From positions 1 through 32,634 of the forward strand of contig CAMOZY010000025.1 in the NCBI GenBank assembly GCA_946631295.1: a DNA stretch of 32,634 nt, written 5' to 3'. Both the position numbers and the translations under genes were made by a program. This DNA comes from an uncultured Lachnospiraceae bacterium (GTDB lineage Bacteria; Bacillota; Clostridia; Lachnospirales; Lachnospiraceae). Below are positions 23,771 to 32,485 of this stretch, one piece after another. Below the pieces are notes generated by a model that saw nothing but the letters and a program-made list of their open reading frames with translations, searched no databases and was not told the DNA's origin. Numbering within the stretch: position 1 is the stretch's first letter; the number at the start of each line of letters is the position of its first letter.

Positions 23771-23824
23771 AATATCTTCTCTACATAAAATACCTTCTCT
23801 TTACATAATACCTTCTCTAAATAA
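23771..23824. repeat. three tandem copies of an 18-base repeat
   Basis: AATAYCTTCTCT begins at 23771, 23789 and 23807, an exact 18-base period with variable last six bases (copy 1 has T where the others have C). The array fills the convergent gap between the terminators of the small gene and serA. It is too short and too regular in period for a CRISPR array, and no spacers are present. Confidence 0.75.
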
Positions 23825-23852
23825 AAAAGGCACGCTCCAAGGCGTGCCTTTT
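23825..23852 (-). terminator. intrinsic terminator of serC-serA
   Basis: An 11-bp stem (23825-23835 with 23842-23852, AAAAGGCACGC/GCGTGCCTTTT) encloses a 6-base loop and is followed on the minus strand by further T. It lies 20 bases beyond the serA stop. Confidence 0.88.
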
Positions 23853-23872
23853 ATCATTTAACTATAAGCCGA

Positions 23873-25039
23873 TCATCCCTTGACTACACGGACTCTGAGA
23901 ACTCCCTCAGCAGCTGCGAGCTTTTCAACAAGAGACTCGGTAGGAACATCGTCAAGGTCAAGAAGCGTTACTGCATAATCTCCTCTTGACTTGTTCATCA
24001 TATCGGAGATGTTGACCTTCTCCGCTCCGAATACAGCGGTGAACTGAGCGATCATGTTAGCCTGATTCTTGTGGAATACCTCAACTCTTCCCTTGTTGTC
24101 ACAGGGTCCCATGTCAATTGCGGGGAAGTTAACGGAATTCTTGATGTTTCCGTTGTTAAGATAATCCATGATCTCAGCAACAGCCATCTTAGCACAGTTG
24201 TCTTCAGACTCTTCGGTGCTTGCTCCAAGGTGAGGAGTAAGGATGACACCGGGCTGTCCTGCAGTTGTAGGATTAGGGAAATCAGATACGTATCTTGCTA
24301 CCTTGCCGTTCTTGAGAGCCTCAAGCATATCAGTCTCGGAAACAAGCAGATCACGTGCATAGTTGATAACTACAACACCGTCTTTCATCATGGAGATAGC
24401 TTCTCTGTTAATGCTTCCCTTTGTTGAATCAAGAAGAGGAACATGAATGGTGATATAATCACACTCCTTGTAGATTTCCTCTACCTTCTCTACATGGTGT
24501 ACATTTCTGGAAAGGTTCCATGCTGCGTTTACGGAAAGGTAAGGATCATATCCGTAAACTTCCATTCCAAGGTGAAGAGCTGCATTTGCTACCTTAACGC
24601 CGATAGCGCCAAGACCGATAACGCCAAGCTTCTTACCTGCGATCTCGGTACCTGCGAAATTCTTCTTCTGCTTCTCAGCAGTCTTTGCAATATCTGCATC
24701 AGAAGCATTATCCTTGATCCACTCGATACCGCCTATGATATCTCTTGCTGCAAGGAGCATACCTGCGATAACAAGCTCCTTAACACCGTTAGCATTAGCA
24801 CCGGGAGTATTGAATACGACAATACCCTTTTCAGCACACTTATCAAGAGGGATGTTATTAACTCCGGCACCTGCTCTTGCAACTGCAAGAAGGTTAGCGG
24901 GAAGCTCCATCTCGTGCATTGAAGCACTTCTTACAAGGATACCCTCTGCCTCATCAACCTTATCTGTAATATGAAAATCTCCGGTCAGGTCTGCAAGTCC
25001 TACCTGAGAAATGGGATTCAGGCAATTGATCTTATACAT
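23873..25039 (-). CDS. serA: D-3-phosphoglycerate dehydrogenase
   Basis: SerA oxidises 3-phosphoglycerate to 3-phosphohydroxypyruvate, the first step of serine synthesis. The 388-residue protein has the NAD loop GLGAIG at 142-147, the substrate arginine R229 (NYARD), the catalytic H270 (TPHLGAST) and a C-terminal ACT domain from about 310. Where most 2-hydroxyacid dehydrogenases have DVF-x-x-EP with a catalytic Glu, this one reads DFPNPT at 253-258, so that Glu is absent. I believe this is a trait of the short clostridial/Bacteroidetes SerA subgroup, not damage. AAAGGAG precedes the ATG. It starts 27 bases after the serC stop. Confidence 0.95.
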   Translation of the reverse strand: MYKINCLNPISQVGLADLTGDFHITDKVDEAEGILVRSASMHEMELPANLLAVARAGAGVNNIPLDKCAEKGIVVFNTPGANANGVKELVIAGMLLAARDIIGGIEWIKDNASDADIAKTAEKQKKNFAGTEIAGKKLGVIGLGAIGVKVANAALHLGMEVYGYDPYLSVNAAWNLSRNVHHVEKVEEIYKECDYITIHVPLLDSTKGSINREAISMMKDGVVVINYARDLLVSETDMLEALKNGKVARYVSDFPNPTTAGQPGVILTPHLGASTEESEDNCAKMAVAEIMDYLNNGNIKNSVNFPAIDMGPCDNKGRVEVFHKNQANMIAQFTAVFGAEKVNISDMMNKSRGDYAVTLLDLDDVPTESLVEKLAAAEGVLRVRVVKG

Positions 25040-25066
25040 TGATAACTCCTTTCAAAGAGGCTTCAC

Positions 25067-26152
25067 TTATTTAGCGTTCTCTGCCTCAAACTTCTTCATA
25101 AACTCTACGAGCTTCTCAACGCCTTCCTTGGGCATAGCGTTGTAGATGGATGCTCTCATTCCGCCAACGGTTCTGTGTCCCTTGAGGTTTACAAATCCTG
25201 CAGCAGTAGCTTCCTTGACGAACTTTGCATCGAGCTCTTCATCTCCGGTAACAAAAGGAACATTCATGAGGGATCTGTCTTCTTTTACAACAGTGCCCTT
25301 GAAGAGCTTGGACTCATCGAGGAAATCGTAAAGGATCTTAGCCTTCTCCTCATTTCTTCTCTTCATCTCCTCAAGTCCACCCATCTTCTTGAGCCACTTG
25401 AATACCTTGCCACAGATGTATATGGTGTAGCAGGGAGGAGTATTGTAAAGGGAATCATTATCAGCCTGGGTCTTCCACTTGAGCATGGTGGGAGTTCCGG
25501 GAAGAACGTCGTCGGTGATAAGATCTTCTCTGATTATAGCGATAACGCATCCTGCAGGTCCGATATTCTTCTGAACGCCGCCGTAGATAACACCGTAATT
25601 GGTCACATCAACGGGCTCTGAAAGGAAACAGGAGGAAACATCGGAAACAAGAACCTTGCCCTTGGTATTGGGAAGAGTCTTATACTTGGTTCCATAGATG
25701 GTATTGTTCTCACAGATGTAGACATAGTCCATATCATCGGTGATGGGAAGGTCTGAACAGTCAGGAATGTAGCTGAAGGTCTTGTCTGCTGAAGATGCAA
25801 GCTCAACTGCCTCACCATAGATCTTAGCTTCCTGATAAGCCTTCTTAGCCCACTGTCCGGTAACGATGTATCCGGCCTTCTTATTCTTCATCATGTTCAT
25901 GGGAACCTCTGCGAAGAACTGGGAAGCACCGCCCTGAAGGAACAGTACCTTGTAGTTGTCGGGGATATTCATAAGCTCTCTGAGATCTGCTTCAGCTTCC
26001 TTGATGATGGTGTCATACACCTTGGATCTGTGGCTCATCTCCATTACTGACTGGCCTGATCCCTGGTAATCAAGCATCTCCTCGGCTGCTTCCTTAAGAA
26101 CCTCTTCAGGTAATACTGCAGGTCCTGCTGAGAAATTATAAACTCTGGACAT
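25067..26152 (-). CDS. serC: phosphoserine aminotransferase
   Basis: SerC transfers an amino group from glutamate to 3-phosphohydroxypyruvate to give phosphoserine. The 361-residue fold-type I PLP enzyme has FSAGPAVLPEEVL at the N-terminus, FLQGGASQFF, and the PLP lysine K195 in GGVQKNIGPAG. AGGAGG is well placed before the ATG. It leads the serC-serA operon, with a candidate promoter directly after the L,D-transpeptidase gene. serB is not in the window. Confidence 0.97.
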   Translation of the reverse strand: MSRVYNFSAGPAVLPEEVLKEAAEEMLDYQGSGQSVMEMSHRSKVYDTIIKEAEADLRELMNIPDNYKVLFLQGGASQFFAEVPMNMMKNKKAGYIVTGQWAKKAYQEAKIYGEAVELASSADKTFSYIPDCSDLPITDDMDYVYICENNTIYGTKYKTLPNTKGKVLVSDVSSCFLSEPVDVTNYGVIYGGVQKNIGPAGCVIAIIREDLITDDVLPGTPTMLKWKTQADNDSLYNTPPCYTIYICGKVFKWLKKMGGLEEMKRRNEEKAKILYDFLDESKLFKGTVVKEDRSLMNVPFVTGDEELDAKFVKEATAAGFVNLKGHRTVGGMRASIYNAMPKEGVEKLVEFMKKFEAENAK

Positions 26153-26217
26153 TTTTTCCTCCTTAATATCGCCGCTATGCGACTTTAATTTATTAAAATA
26201 TTAATCCGAACCTCTTT

Positions 26218-26246
26218 AAGATAAAACTTTGAAATGTTTTAGTCAA
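26218..26246 (-). promoter_or_regulatory. candidate promoter of serC-serA
   Basis: On the minus strand TTGACT (26241-26246) and TATCTT (26218-26223) have a 17-base spacer. The -35 begins just after the stop codon of the L,D-transpeptidase gene. Confidence 0.5.
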
Positions 26247-26247
26247 C

Positions 26248-27681
26248 TTAATAATCGTAAACTATTACCGGGGTACCGATCTCCGCATTCTCATAAACTA
26301 TACGTGCCGGATCCTTATCCATGTTGATGCATCCGTGGGAACCGTCATATGTATAGATCTCACCGCCCCATTCGCTTCTCCAGTCAGAATCATGAATACC
26401 GTATGCATTGAAGTATGCGATCCAGTATGAAACGAAATCTATATAATCCCTTCCATACAGCCATGCATCCGTTGCCTTGGAGTAAACGGAGAAAACGCCC
26501 CTCGGCGTGGTCCATCCTTTCGGAATATCCCCAGAAACTATATCTGTCTCAAGGATAAGCTCACCGTCTTTGTAAAAGTAGAAATACTGATCAGAAAGAT
26601 CAACCTCGATATAGGTATCTCCTATATCATTCAGTCCTCTTACAGTAGCCTCATGTGTATATTTGGGAGTATGCACATCCGGTGTACCGTCTCTAAGTTC
26701 CTCGGAATGGATCATCTCCGACAGATACTTAAGTTCCGCATCGTGATCAAGTTCCGTGCCATAGGTACTGTAGAAAGCAGGAATGGTTACAGTTCTTCCG
26801 GTACTGCTCTTGAACTGCCTGTCAAGGCCATATGTATCGTATCTTTCGCAAAGATCATCCACCCATGCTGTCACAGCATCATCATCGATGATAAAATCAC
26901 CGTTTTCGTCTTTTACAGGTCTTCCGTTTTCCGTAACGATCAGAAAACTCATAACCGACTTGTCAAAAGCGATCTTTTCAGCACCCATATCATAGACAAG
27001 ATCCGTGAAAAGAAATGATGACAGCTCATTCATGAAATCCTGTTCATCAAGCTCAGCTGTCGAATACGGTGCATCATAAAAATATGATCCGTCGAGCTGA
27101 AGATTGAATCTTCCGTTTGCAAGATTATCATTCAGATCAGCCAGAACCCTTTCGGTATCCAGTCTTCTGTAATGAGTATCATACGGGTAATATCCCGATT
27201 CTTTATCAAGGCGTATTTCATATACCGGTGCTTCTTTTCTTTCGTCCTTAACCCTGTCAAGCTGGTCAAATATCTTAGTCAGCGCCTCCGGATCATATGA
27301 AATGATCGGTTCAAGGTGGAGCACCTGCTTTGTAAACAGTGCTGATGGCCACGAAAATGGATTCTGTGTATCCTTTGCCTTATAAATGGCTGCCTGAAGA
27401 TCATATATATAGCCTATATCCTCGGCCTTAATATATGTATCAGGATAGCCTTCCGTAAGCCATGAAATCCTTACATCGGGAATCTCAATCTTTTCCCTGA
27501 GGTCGTAAGCCACTGAATCAACGCTTCTGCCGGTACAGTAAACATCCCCTATCCAAGTATTCGGAAGGAACCTTCTGGAAAAATAATACGATGTGACCAG
27601 ATATAACAATAATAAAAATGCGATGACATTAAGGATTATGACAATTATCGCACGCTTTGAAAGCTTCTTTTCTACAGACAT
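26248..27681 (-). CDS. membrane-anchored L,D-transpeptidase (YkuD domain)
   Basis: The 477-residue protein has an N-terminal signal anchor (about 12-34), an extracytoplasmic region of about 300 residues typical of clostridial L,D-transpeptidases, and a C-terminal YkuD domain (about 355-477). The catalytic motif is SHGCIN with C451, preceded by a conserved His in GIHDSDW. Such enzymes form 3-3 peptidoglycan cross-links or attach proteins to the wall. The start lies six bases after the ilvB stop, with a GGAAG site inside the end of ilvB, so it is probably cotranscribed with the ilv genes although functionally unrelated. Confidence 0.92.
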   Translation of the reverse strand: MSVEKKLSKRAIIVIILNVIAFLLLLYLVTSYYFSRRFLPNTWIGDVYCTGRSVDSVAYDLREKIEIPDVRISWLTEGYPDTYIKAEDIGYIYDLQAAIYKAKDTQNPFSWPSALFTKQVLHLEPIISYDPEALTKIFDQLDRVKDERKEAPVYEIRLDKESGYYPYDTHYRRLDTERVLADLNDNLANGRFNLQLDGSYFYDAPYSTAELDEQDFMNELSSFLFTDLVYDMGAEKIAFDKSVMSFLIVTENGRPVKDENGDFIIDDDAVTAWVDDLCERYDTYGLDRQFKSSTGRTVTIPAFYSTYGTELDHDAELKYLSEMIHSEELRDGTPDVHTPKYTHEATVRGLNDIGDTYIEVDLSDQYFYFYKDGELILETDIVSGDIPKGWTTPRGVFSVYSKATDAWLYGRDYIDFVSYWIAYFNAYGIHDSDWRSEWGGEIYTYDGSHGCINMDKDPARIVYENAEIGTPVIVYDY

Positions 27682-27687
27682 GTGATA

Positions 27688-29364
27688 CTATTCTTCCTTC
27701 ATATCCTTCTCATCAAACACTTCGCTAAGCGGTGCTCCCGCAGGAACCATGGGGAATACCTTGTCATCCTCAGGAATGATGCACTCAATGAGAACAGGGC
27801 ACTTTGCATCGATTGCTTCCCTGATGGCAGGTTCTACCTCTTCGGGAGTGGTGACTCTTATAGCCTTACAGCCAAGTCCTTCCGCAACCTTACAGTAATC
27901 AACCTTGTCATTAAGTACGGTCTGGGAATATCTCTTTCCGTAAAACAGCGTCTGCCACTGTCTTACCATACCGAGAACATGATTATTGATAACAACCTCG
28001 ATAATGGGAATGTTATATCTTGATGCGGTAGCAAGTTCGTTCATGTTCATTCTGAAGCATCCGTCACCCGCTATGTTGATGCACAGATCATCTGGTCTTC
28101 CTACCTGTGCACCGATACATGCACCAAGTCCGTAACCCATTGTTCCAAGTCCGCCTGATGAAAGGAAGGTTCTGGGCTTGGAATAATTGTAGTATTGTGC
28201 AGCCCACATCTGATGCTGTCCTACATCAGTAGTTATAACAGCCTTGCCTTCAGTAATACGGTCTATTTCCGAAATAACATAAGGACATGAAAGCTTGCTT
28301 CCGTCATATCCGAGAGGATACTTTTCCTTAAGTTCTTCGATATGCTTCATCCAGTCAGAATGATCCTGCTTGGTGATAAGAGGATTAAGTGCCTTCAGAG
28401 TAAGCTTAAGATCTCCTACAAGGCTTGCATCGACACGGATGTTCTTGTTGATCTCTGCTGCATCAACATCGAGATGAACGATCTTGGCATTTTCAGCAAA
28501 TCTCTTGGGATTACCGATAACTCTGTCTGAAAATCTTGCACCGAGCGCAACAAGGAGATCACATTCGGTAACTCCGAGATTGGATGCCTTGGTTCCGTGC
28601 ATTCCGATCATTCCGGTATATCTTTCCGAATGTCCGTCAAATGCCCCCTTAGCCATAAGAGTATCACAAACGGGAGCATCAAGAAGTTCTGCGAGTTCTG
28701 CAACCTCTGCGGATGCGTCTGAAATGATCGCACCACCACCGACATAGATAAAAGGCTTCTTGGCCTTGCAGAGCATTTCTGAAACCTCTGTAAGATCCTT
28801 TTCGGAAAAATGAACCTCTCTCTCGGGTTCTGCAGGATTTACAGGCTCATAATCGGTAACCGCTGCTGTTACATCCTTGGTAATATCGACAAGAACAGGG
28901 CCGGGACGTCCGGTCTTGGCAATCTTAAACGCTTTTCTGATAGTGGGCGCAAGATCATTAATATTCTTTACGATGAAGCCATGCTTTGTAATAGGCATTG
29001 TCACGCCTGCAATATCAACTTCCTGGAAAGAATCCTTTCCGAGGGCAGGAAGATTAACGTTAGCAGTAATAGCAACAAGAGGAACGGAATCCATATATGC
29101 AGTTGCAATACCGGTAACAAGATTGGTTGCACCGGGGCCTGATGTAGCCATACATACACCGACCTTGCCTGTGGCTCTTGCATAACCGTCGGCAGCATGT
29201 GCGGCACCCTGCTCGTGACTGGTAAGCACGTGTCTGATCTCATCCTGATGCTTGTAAAGCGCATCATAGATGTTAAGTATAGTGCCTCCGGGGTATCCGA
29301 AGACAGTATCAACGCCCTGCTCTTTCAGACAGGCGATTACAATTTCTGATCCGTTCATTTCCAT
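27688..29364 (-). CDS. ilvB: acetolactate synthase large (catalytic) subunit
   Basis: This thiamine-diphosphate enzyme makes acetolactate or acetohydroxybutyrate for valine, leucine and isoleucine synthesis. The 558-residue protein has the activating glutamate E51 in SHEQGAAHA, the FAD-domain region, and the ThDP/Mg motif from GDG at 433 to NN at 460-461. AGGAGA precedes the ATG. No small regulatory subunit gene (ilvN/ilvH) follows: the next gene is the L,D-transpeptidase. The biosynthetic AHAS assignment is supported by adjacent ilvD and leuB; a catabolic acetolactate synthase is less likely. Confidence 0.95.
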   Translation of the reverse strand: MEMNGSEIVIACLKEQGVDTVFGYPGGTILNIYDALYKHQDEIRHVLTSHEQGAAHAADGYARATGKVGVCMATSGPGATNLVTGIATAYMDSVPLVAITANVNLPALGKDSFQEVDIAGVTMPITKHGFIVKNINDLAPTIRKAFKIAKTGRPGPVLVDITKDVTAAVTDYEPVNPAEPEREVHFSEKDLTEVSEMLCKAKKPFIYVGGGAIISDASAEVAELAELLDAPVCDTLMAKGAFDGHSERYTGMIGMHGTKASNLGVTECDLLVALGARFSDRVIGNPKRFAENAKIVHLDVDAAEINKNIRVDASLVGDLKLTLKALNPLITKQDHSDWMKHIEELKEKYPLGYDGSKLSCPYVISEIDRITEGKAVITTDVGQHQMWAAQYYNYSKPRTFLSSGGLGTMGYGLGACIGAQVGRPDDLCINIAGDGCFRMNMNELATASRYNIPIIEVVINNHVLGMVRQWQTLFYGKRYSQTVLNDKVDYCKVAEGLGCKAIRVTTPEEVEPAIREAIDAKCPVLIECIIPEDDKVFPMVPAGAPLSEVFDEKDMKEE

Positions 29365-29394
29365 TGCGAAAGTCTCCTAAATCTATATTCTTAT

Positions 29395-29426
29395 TCATGA
29401 ATCATTTTCTCATCAGAGATTCATGA
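29395..29426. repeat. inverted repeat between ilvD and ilvB
   Basis: TCATGAATC (29395-29403) and GATTCATGA (29418-29426) are exact reverse complements around 14 bases. Nearby, TCTGTTAACAGA is a second palindrome just after the ilvD stop. No T-run follows, so these may be operator or mRNA-stability elements. The 100-base gap holds nothing else. Confidence 0.45.
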
Positions 29427-29464
29427 TCACTTCTTATCTCGGCTTTGATCAGTCTGTTAACAGA

Positions 29465-31135
29465 TCATTTACGGGGAATCTCAAGTACAGCACCTCTGTT
29501 ACCGCTTGTAACAAGCTCTCTGTATCTTGCAAGATATCCGGTATTAACCTTGGGCTCTCTGGGAGTCCATGCCTTGCGGCGCTCTTCCATCTCCTCATCG
29601 GAAACCTTGACATCAAGCTTTCTGTTAGGAATGTCTATAGAGATGATATCGCCTTCCTTTACAAGTGCAATAGGTCCTCCGACGGCAGCTTCAGGTGAAA
29701 CATGTCCGATCGATGCTCCTCTTGAAGCACCGGAGAATCTTCCGTCAGTGATAAGAGCAACGCTTGATCCGAGTCCCATTCCTGCAATTGCAGATGTAGG
29801 ATTGAGCATTTCTCTCATTCCGGGTCCGCCCTTAGGGCCTTCATATCTGATAACGACAACATCACCTGCTACGATCTTGCCGCCCTTGATCGCAGCAATT
29901 GCATCCTCTTCACAGTCAAATACTCTTGCGGGTCCCTCGTGAACAAGCATCTCGGGAACAACAGCGGACTGCTTAACAACACCGGTATCGGGAGCAAGAT
30001 TTCCCTTAAGCACTGCAATACCGCCTGTAGCCATGTAGGGATTGTCGATAGGACGGATAACCTCGGGATCTCTGTTGATCACGTTCTTTATATTTTCGCC
30101 GATGGTGGTTGCATTTACTGTCATGCAGTCTTCTTCGATAAGTCCCTTTTTAGAGAGCTCGTTCATAACTGCATATACACCGCCGGCCTCATTGAGATCT
30201 TCCATATAAGTAGGACCTGCAGGTGCAAGGTGGCAGAGATTGGGGGTCTTACCGGAGAGTTCATTAACCATCTCCATATTAAGATCTACACCTGCTTCTT
30301 TTGCGATAGCGGGGATATGGAGCATGGTATTGGTTGAACATCCAAGTGCCATATCAACGGTAAGCGCATTCTTGAATGCCTTGTCGGTCATAATATCTCT
30401 GGGACGTATATTCTTCTCAACAAGCTCCATGATCTTCATTCCGGCATGCTTAGCAAGTCTGATACGCTCGGAATAAACGGCAGGAATTGTTCCGTTGCCC
30501 TTAAGCCCCATACCGATTGCTTCTGTAAGGCAGTTCATTGAGTTTGCGGTATACATACCTGAACATGATCCGCAGGTAGGACATACCTTCTCTTCAAACT
30601 CGGTGAGTTCTTCCTTAGTCATGTTACCGGCTGCATAGGTTCCTACTGCTTCGAACATGGAAGAAAGGCTTCTCTTCTTTCCGTGTACATGACCGGCAAG
30701 CATGGGACCGCCTGATACGAATACGGTAGGAATATTAACACGTGCAGCAGCCATAAGAAGTCCGGGAACGTTCTTGTCACAGTTGGGGATGCAGACAAGT
30801 CCGTCAAAACCGTGAGCCATAGCCATACATTCGGTTGAATCGGCAATAAGGTCTCTGGTAACAAGGCTGTATTTCATTCCGATATGTCCCATAGCGATAC
30901 CGTCGCAGACAGCGATCGCAGGGAAAAGAACGGGAGTACCGCCTGCCATGGCAACACCGAGCTTAACCGCTTCGGCAATCTTATCAAGATTCATGTGGCC
31001 GGGTACGATCTCGTTATATGACGTTACGATACCGATAAGGGGGCGCTTTCTCTCTTCTTCGGTAAATCCTAGTGCGTTAAAAAGACTTCTGTGGGGTGCC
31101 TGTGCGTCACCGACTTTTACGGAATCACTTCTCAT
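29465..31135 (-). CDS. ilvD: dihydroxy-acid dehydratase
   Basis: IlvD dehydrates dihydroxy-acids to the 2-keto acid precursors of valine and isoleucine, using an iron-sulfur cluster. The 556-residue protein shows [11 protein letters not shown] at 77-87, C119 in NCDKNVPG, and [16 protein letters not shown] at 185-200. AAAGGA lies seven bases ahead of the ATG. It lies between leuB and ilvB on the same strand with gaps of about 100 bases on both sides. A candidate promoter of its own is upstream. Confidence 0.97.
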   Translation of the reverse strand: MRSDSVKVGDAQAPHRSLFNALGFTEEERKRPLIGIVTSYNEIVPGHMNLDKIAEAVKLGVAMAGGTPVLFPAIAVCDGIAMGHIGMKYSLVTRDLIADSTECMAMAHGFDGLVCIPNCDKNVPGLLMAAARVNIPTVFVSGGPMLAGHVHGKKRSLSSMFEAVGTYAAGNMTKEELTEFEEKVCPTCGSCSGMYTANSMNCLTEAIGMGLKGNGTIPAVYSERIRLAKHAGMKIMELVEKNIRPRDIMTDKAFKNALTVDMALGCSTNTMLHIPAIAKEAGVDLNMEMVNELSGKTPNLCHLAPAGPTYMEDLNEAGGVYAVMNELSKKGLIEEDCMTVNATTIGENIKNVINRDPEVIRPIDNPYMATGGIAVLKGNLAPDTGVVKQSAVVPEMLVHEGPARVFDCEEDAIAAIKGGKIVAGDVVVIRYEGPKGGPGMREMLNPTSAIAGMGLGSSVALITDGRFSGASRGASIGHVSPEAAVGGPIALVKEGDIISIDIPNRKLDVKVSDEEMEERRKAWTPREPKVNTGYLARYRELVTSGNRGAVLEIPRK

Positions 31136-31160
31136 GACTATATCCTTTCACTTTTTATAC

Positions 31161-31189
31161 ATATTATGCATGTCTGATCAATCACTCAA
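31161..31189 (-). promoter_or_regulatory. candidate promoter of ilvD-ilvB
   Basis: On the minus strand TTGAGT (31184-31189) and TAATAT (31161-31166) have a 17-base spacer, about 25 bases before the ilvD start. Confidence 0.4.
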
Positions 31190-31240
31190 CCAGAACACGT
31201 TTCAAATCATAGACATATCATTAACCGATATCAGGAGGAA

Positions 31241-32326
31241 TTACTTTATTCTCTCAGCAATGAGATCACCCATCTGAGTACATCCCACCTTGGTACATCC
31301 TTCCGAATAAATATCTCCTGTACGGAAGCCATCCTTAAGAACCTGCTTGACTGCTGCTTCGATGGCGTCGCCTTCCTTATTCAGGTCAAAAGAATACTTG
31401 AGCATCATAGCAGCTGACAGAATGGTAGCAATGGGATTAGCAATATCCTGACCTGCAATATCCGGTGCAGAACCATGGCTGGGCTCATAAAGTCCGAACT
31501 TGGTCTCATTCAGTGATGCAGATGAAAGCATTCCGATCGAACCAGTGATCATACTCGCCTCATCTGAAAGAATATCACCGAACATATTCTCAGTAAGAAC
31601 AACGTCAAACTGTGCAGGATCCTTTACAAGCTGCATAGCGCAGTTATCAACAAGCATATTCTCAAGTTCAACATCGGGATAATCCTTTGCAACCTCTGCA
31701 GTAACTGCTCTCCAGAGTCTTGAGGAATCAAGAACATTGGCCTTGTCAACGGAAGTAACCTTCTTATTTCTCTTCCTTGCAGCTTCGAATGCCTTGATGG
31801 CAATACGTCTTATCTCTTCTTCATTATATGTAAGTGTATCAACGGCAGTTCTGAGTCCGTCGACAACCTCTGTATGCCTTGCTCCGAAATAAAGCCCCCC
31901 TGTGAGTTCTCTCATAATAAGAAGATCAAATCCCTTACCTGCTGTCTCGCCTGCAAGAGGACATGCATCAGCCAGTTCCGGGAAAAGATATGCAGGACGA
32001 AGGTTTGCGAACAGTCCAAGCTCTTTCCTTATCTTGAGAAGGCCGGCTTCAGGTCTTTTTTCGGGAGGAAGCTTATACCATGGACTTGTAGTGGTATTAC
32101 CGCCGATAGATCCCATCAGAACCGCATCAGCAGCCTTGGCTGTATCAATTGCCTCCTGAGTCAGAGGCTCTCCGCATGCATCAATTGATGCGCCACCCAT
32201 AAGAATATCAGTAAAGATCATCTCATGACCATAAACGGATGCTACCTTTTCAAGAACTTTCTTAGCCTGGGTAACGATTTCGGGGCCAATCCCGTCACCG
32301 GGAATACATACAATATTAAGCTTCAT
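31241..32326 (-). CDS. leuB: 3-isopropylmalate dehydrogenase
   Basis: LeuB oxidatively decarboxylates 3-isopropylmalate to 2-ketoisocaproate in leucine synthesis. The 361-residue protein has [11 protein letters not shown] at the N-terminus, [14 protein letters not shown], and the isocitrate/isopropylmalate dehydrogenase signature region [20 protein letters not shown]. The ATG at 32326 is chosen because AAGGAG lies six bases ahead; a TTG six codons upstream starts before that ribosome site. leuA and leuCD are not in the window. The gene follows the yajC terminator and has a plausible promoter. Confidence 0.97.
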   Translation of the reverse strand: MKLNIVCIPGDGIGPEIVTQAKKVLEKVASVYGHEMIFTDILMGGASIDACGEPLTQEAIDTAKAADAVLMGSIGGNTTTSPWYKLPPEKRPEAGLLKIRKELGLFANLRPAYLFPELADACPLAGETAGKGFDLLIMRELTGGLYFGARHTEVVDGLRTAVDTLTYNEEEIRRIAIKAFEAARKRNKKVTSVDKANVLDSSRLWRAVTAEVAKDYPDVELENMLVDNCAMQLVKDPAQFDVVLTENMFGDILSDEASMITGSIGMLSSASLNETKFGLYEPSHGSAPDIAGQDIANPIATILSAAMMLKYSFDLNKEGDAIEAAVKQVLKDGFRTGDIYSEGCTKVGCTQMGDLIAERIK

Positions 32327-32359
32327 AGCACACTCCTTCTTCAAAAATGCGTTATTCCT

Positions 32360-32388
32360 ACTTTAGCTGATTAAATCGTGAAATTCAA
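32360..32388 (-). promoter_or_regulatory. candidate promoter of leuB
   Basis: On the minus strand TTGAAT (32383-32388) and TAAAGT (32360-32365) have a 17-base spacer, about 35 bases before the leuB start. Both hexamers match at four of six positions. No T-box or leader-peptide attenuator fits in the short leader. Confidence 0.4.
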
Positions 32389-32415
32389 GTGCCGATATTA
32401 ACCTTATTTCAAAAC

Positions 32416-32464
32416 AAGGGGCTGTCGCTTTAGATGATTAAATCATCTAAAGCGACAGCCCCTT
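32416..32464. terminator. long perfect hairpin after yajC
   Basis: A 23-bp perfect stem (32416-32438 with 32442-32464, starting AAGGGGCTGTCGCTTTAGA) closes on a 3-base TAA loop. On the plus strand T continues to 32467; on the minus strand GTTTTG follows. It lies 22 bases past the yajC stop and most likely terminates that transcript. The stem is unusually long for an intrinsic terminator. Confidence 0.75.
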
Positions 32465-32485
32465 TTTATGTATGTATCGAATTAA

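Noticed and set aside
23771-23824. CRISPR-like array
   Set aside because: Only three units, an exact 18-base period with no unique spacers, and no cas genes nearby.
32327-32415. T-box or leucine attenuator upstream of leuB
   Set aside because: The leader is under 100 bases, with no T-box core sequence and no leucine-rich leader peptide.
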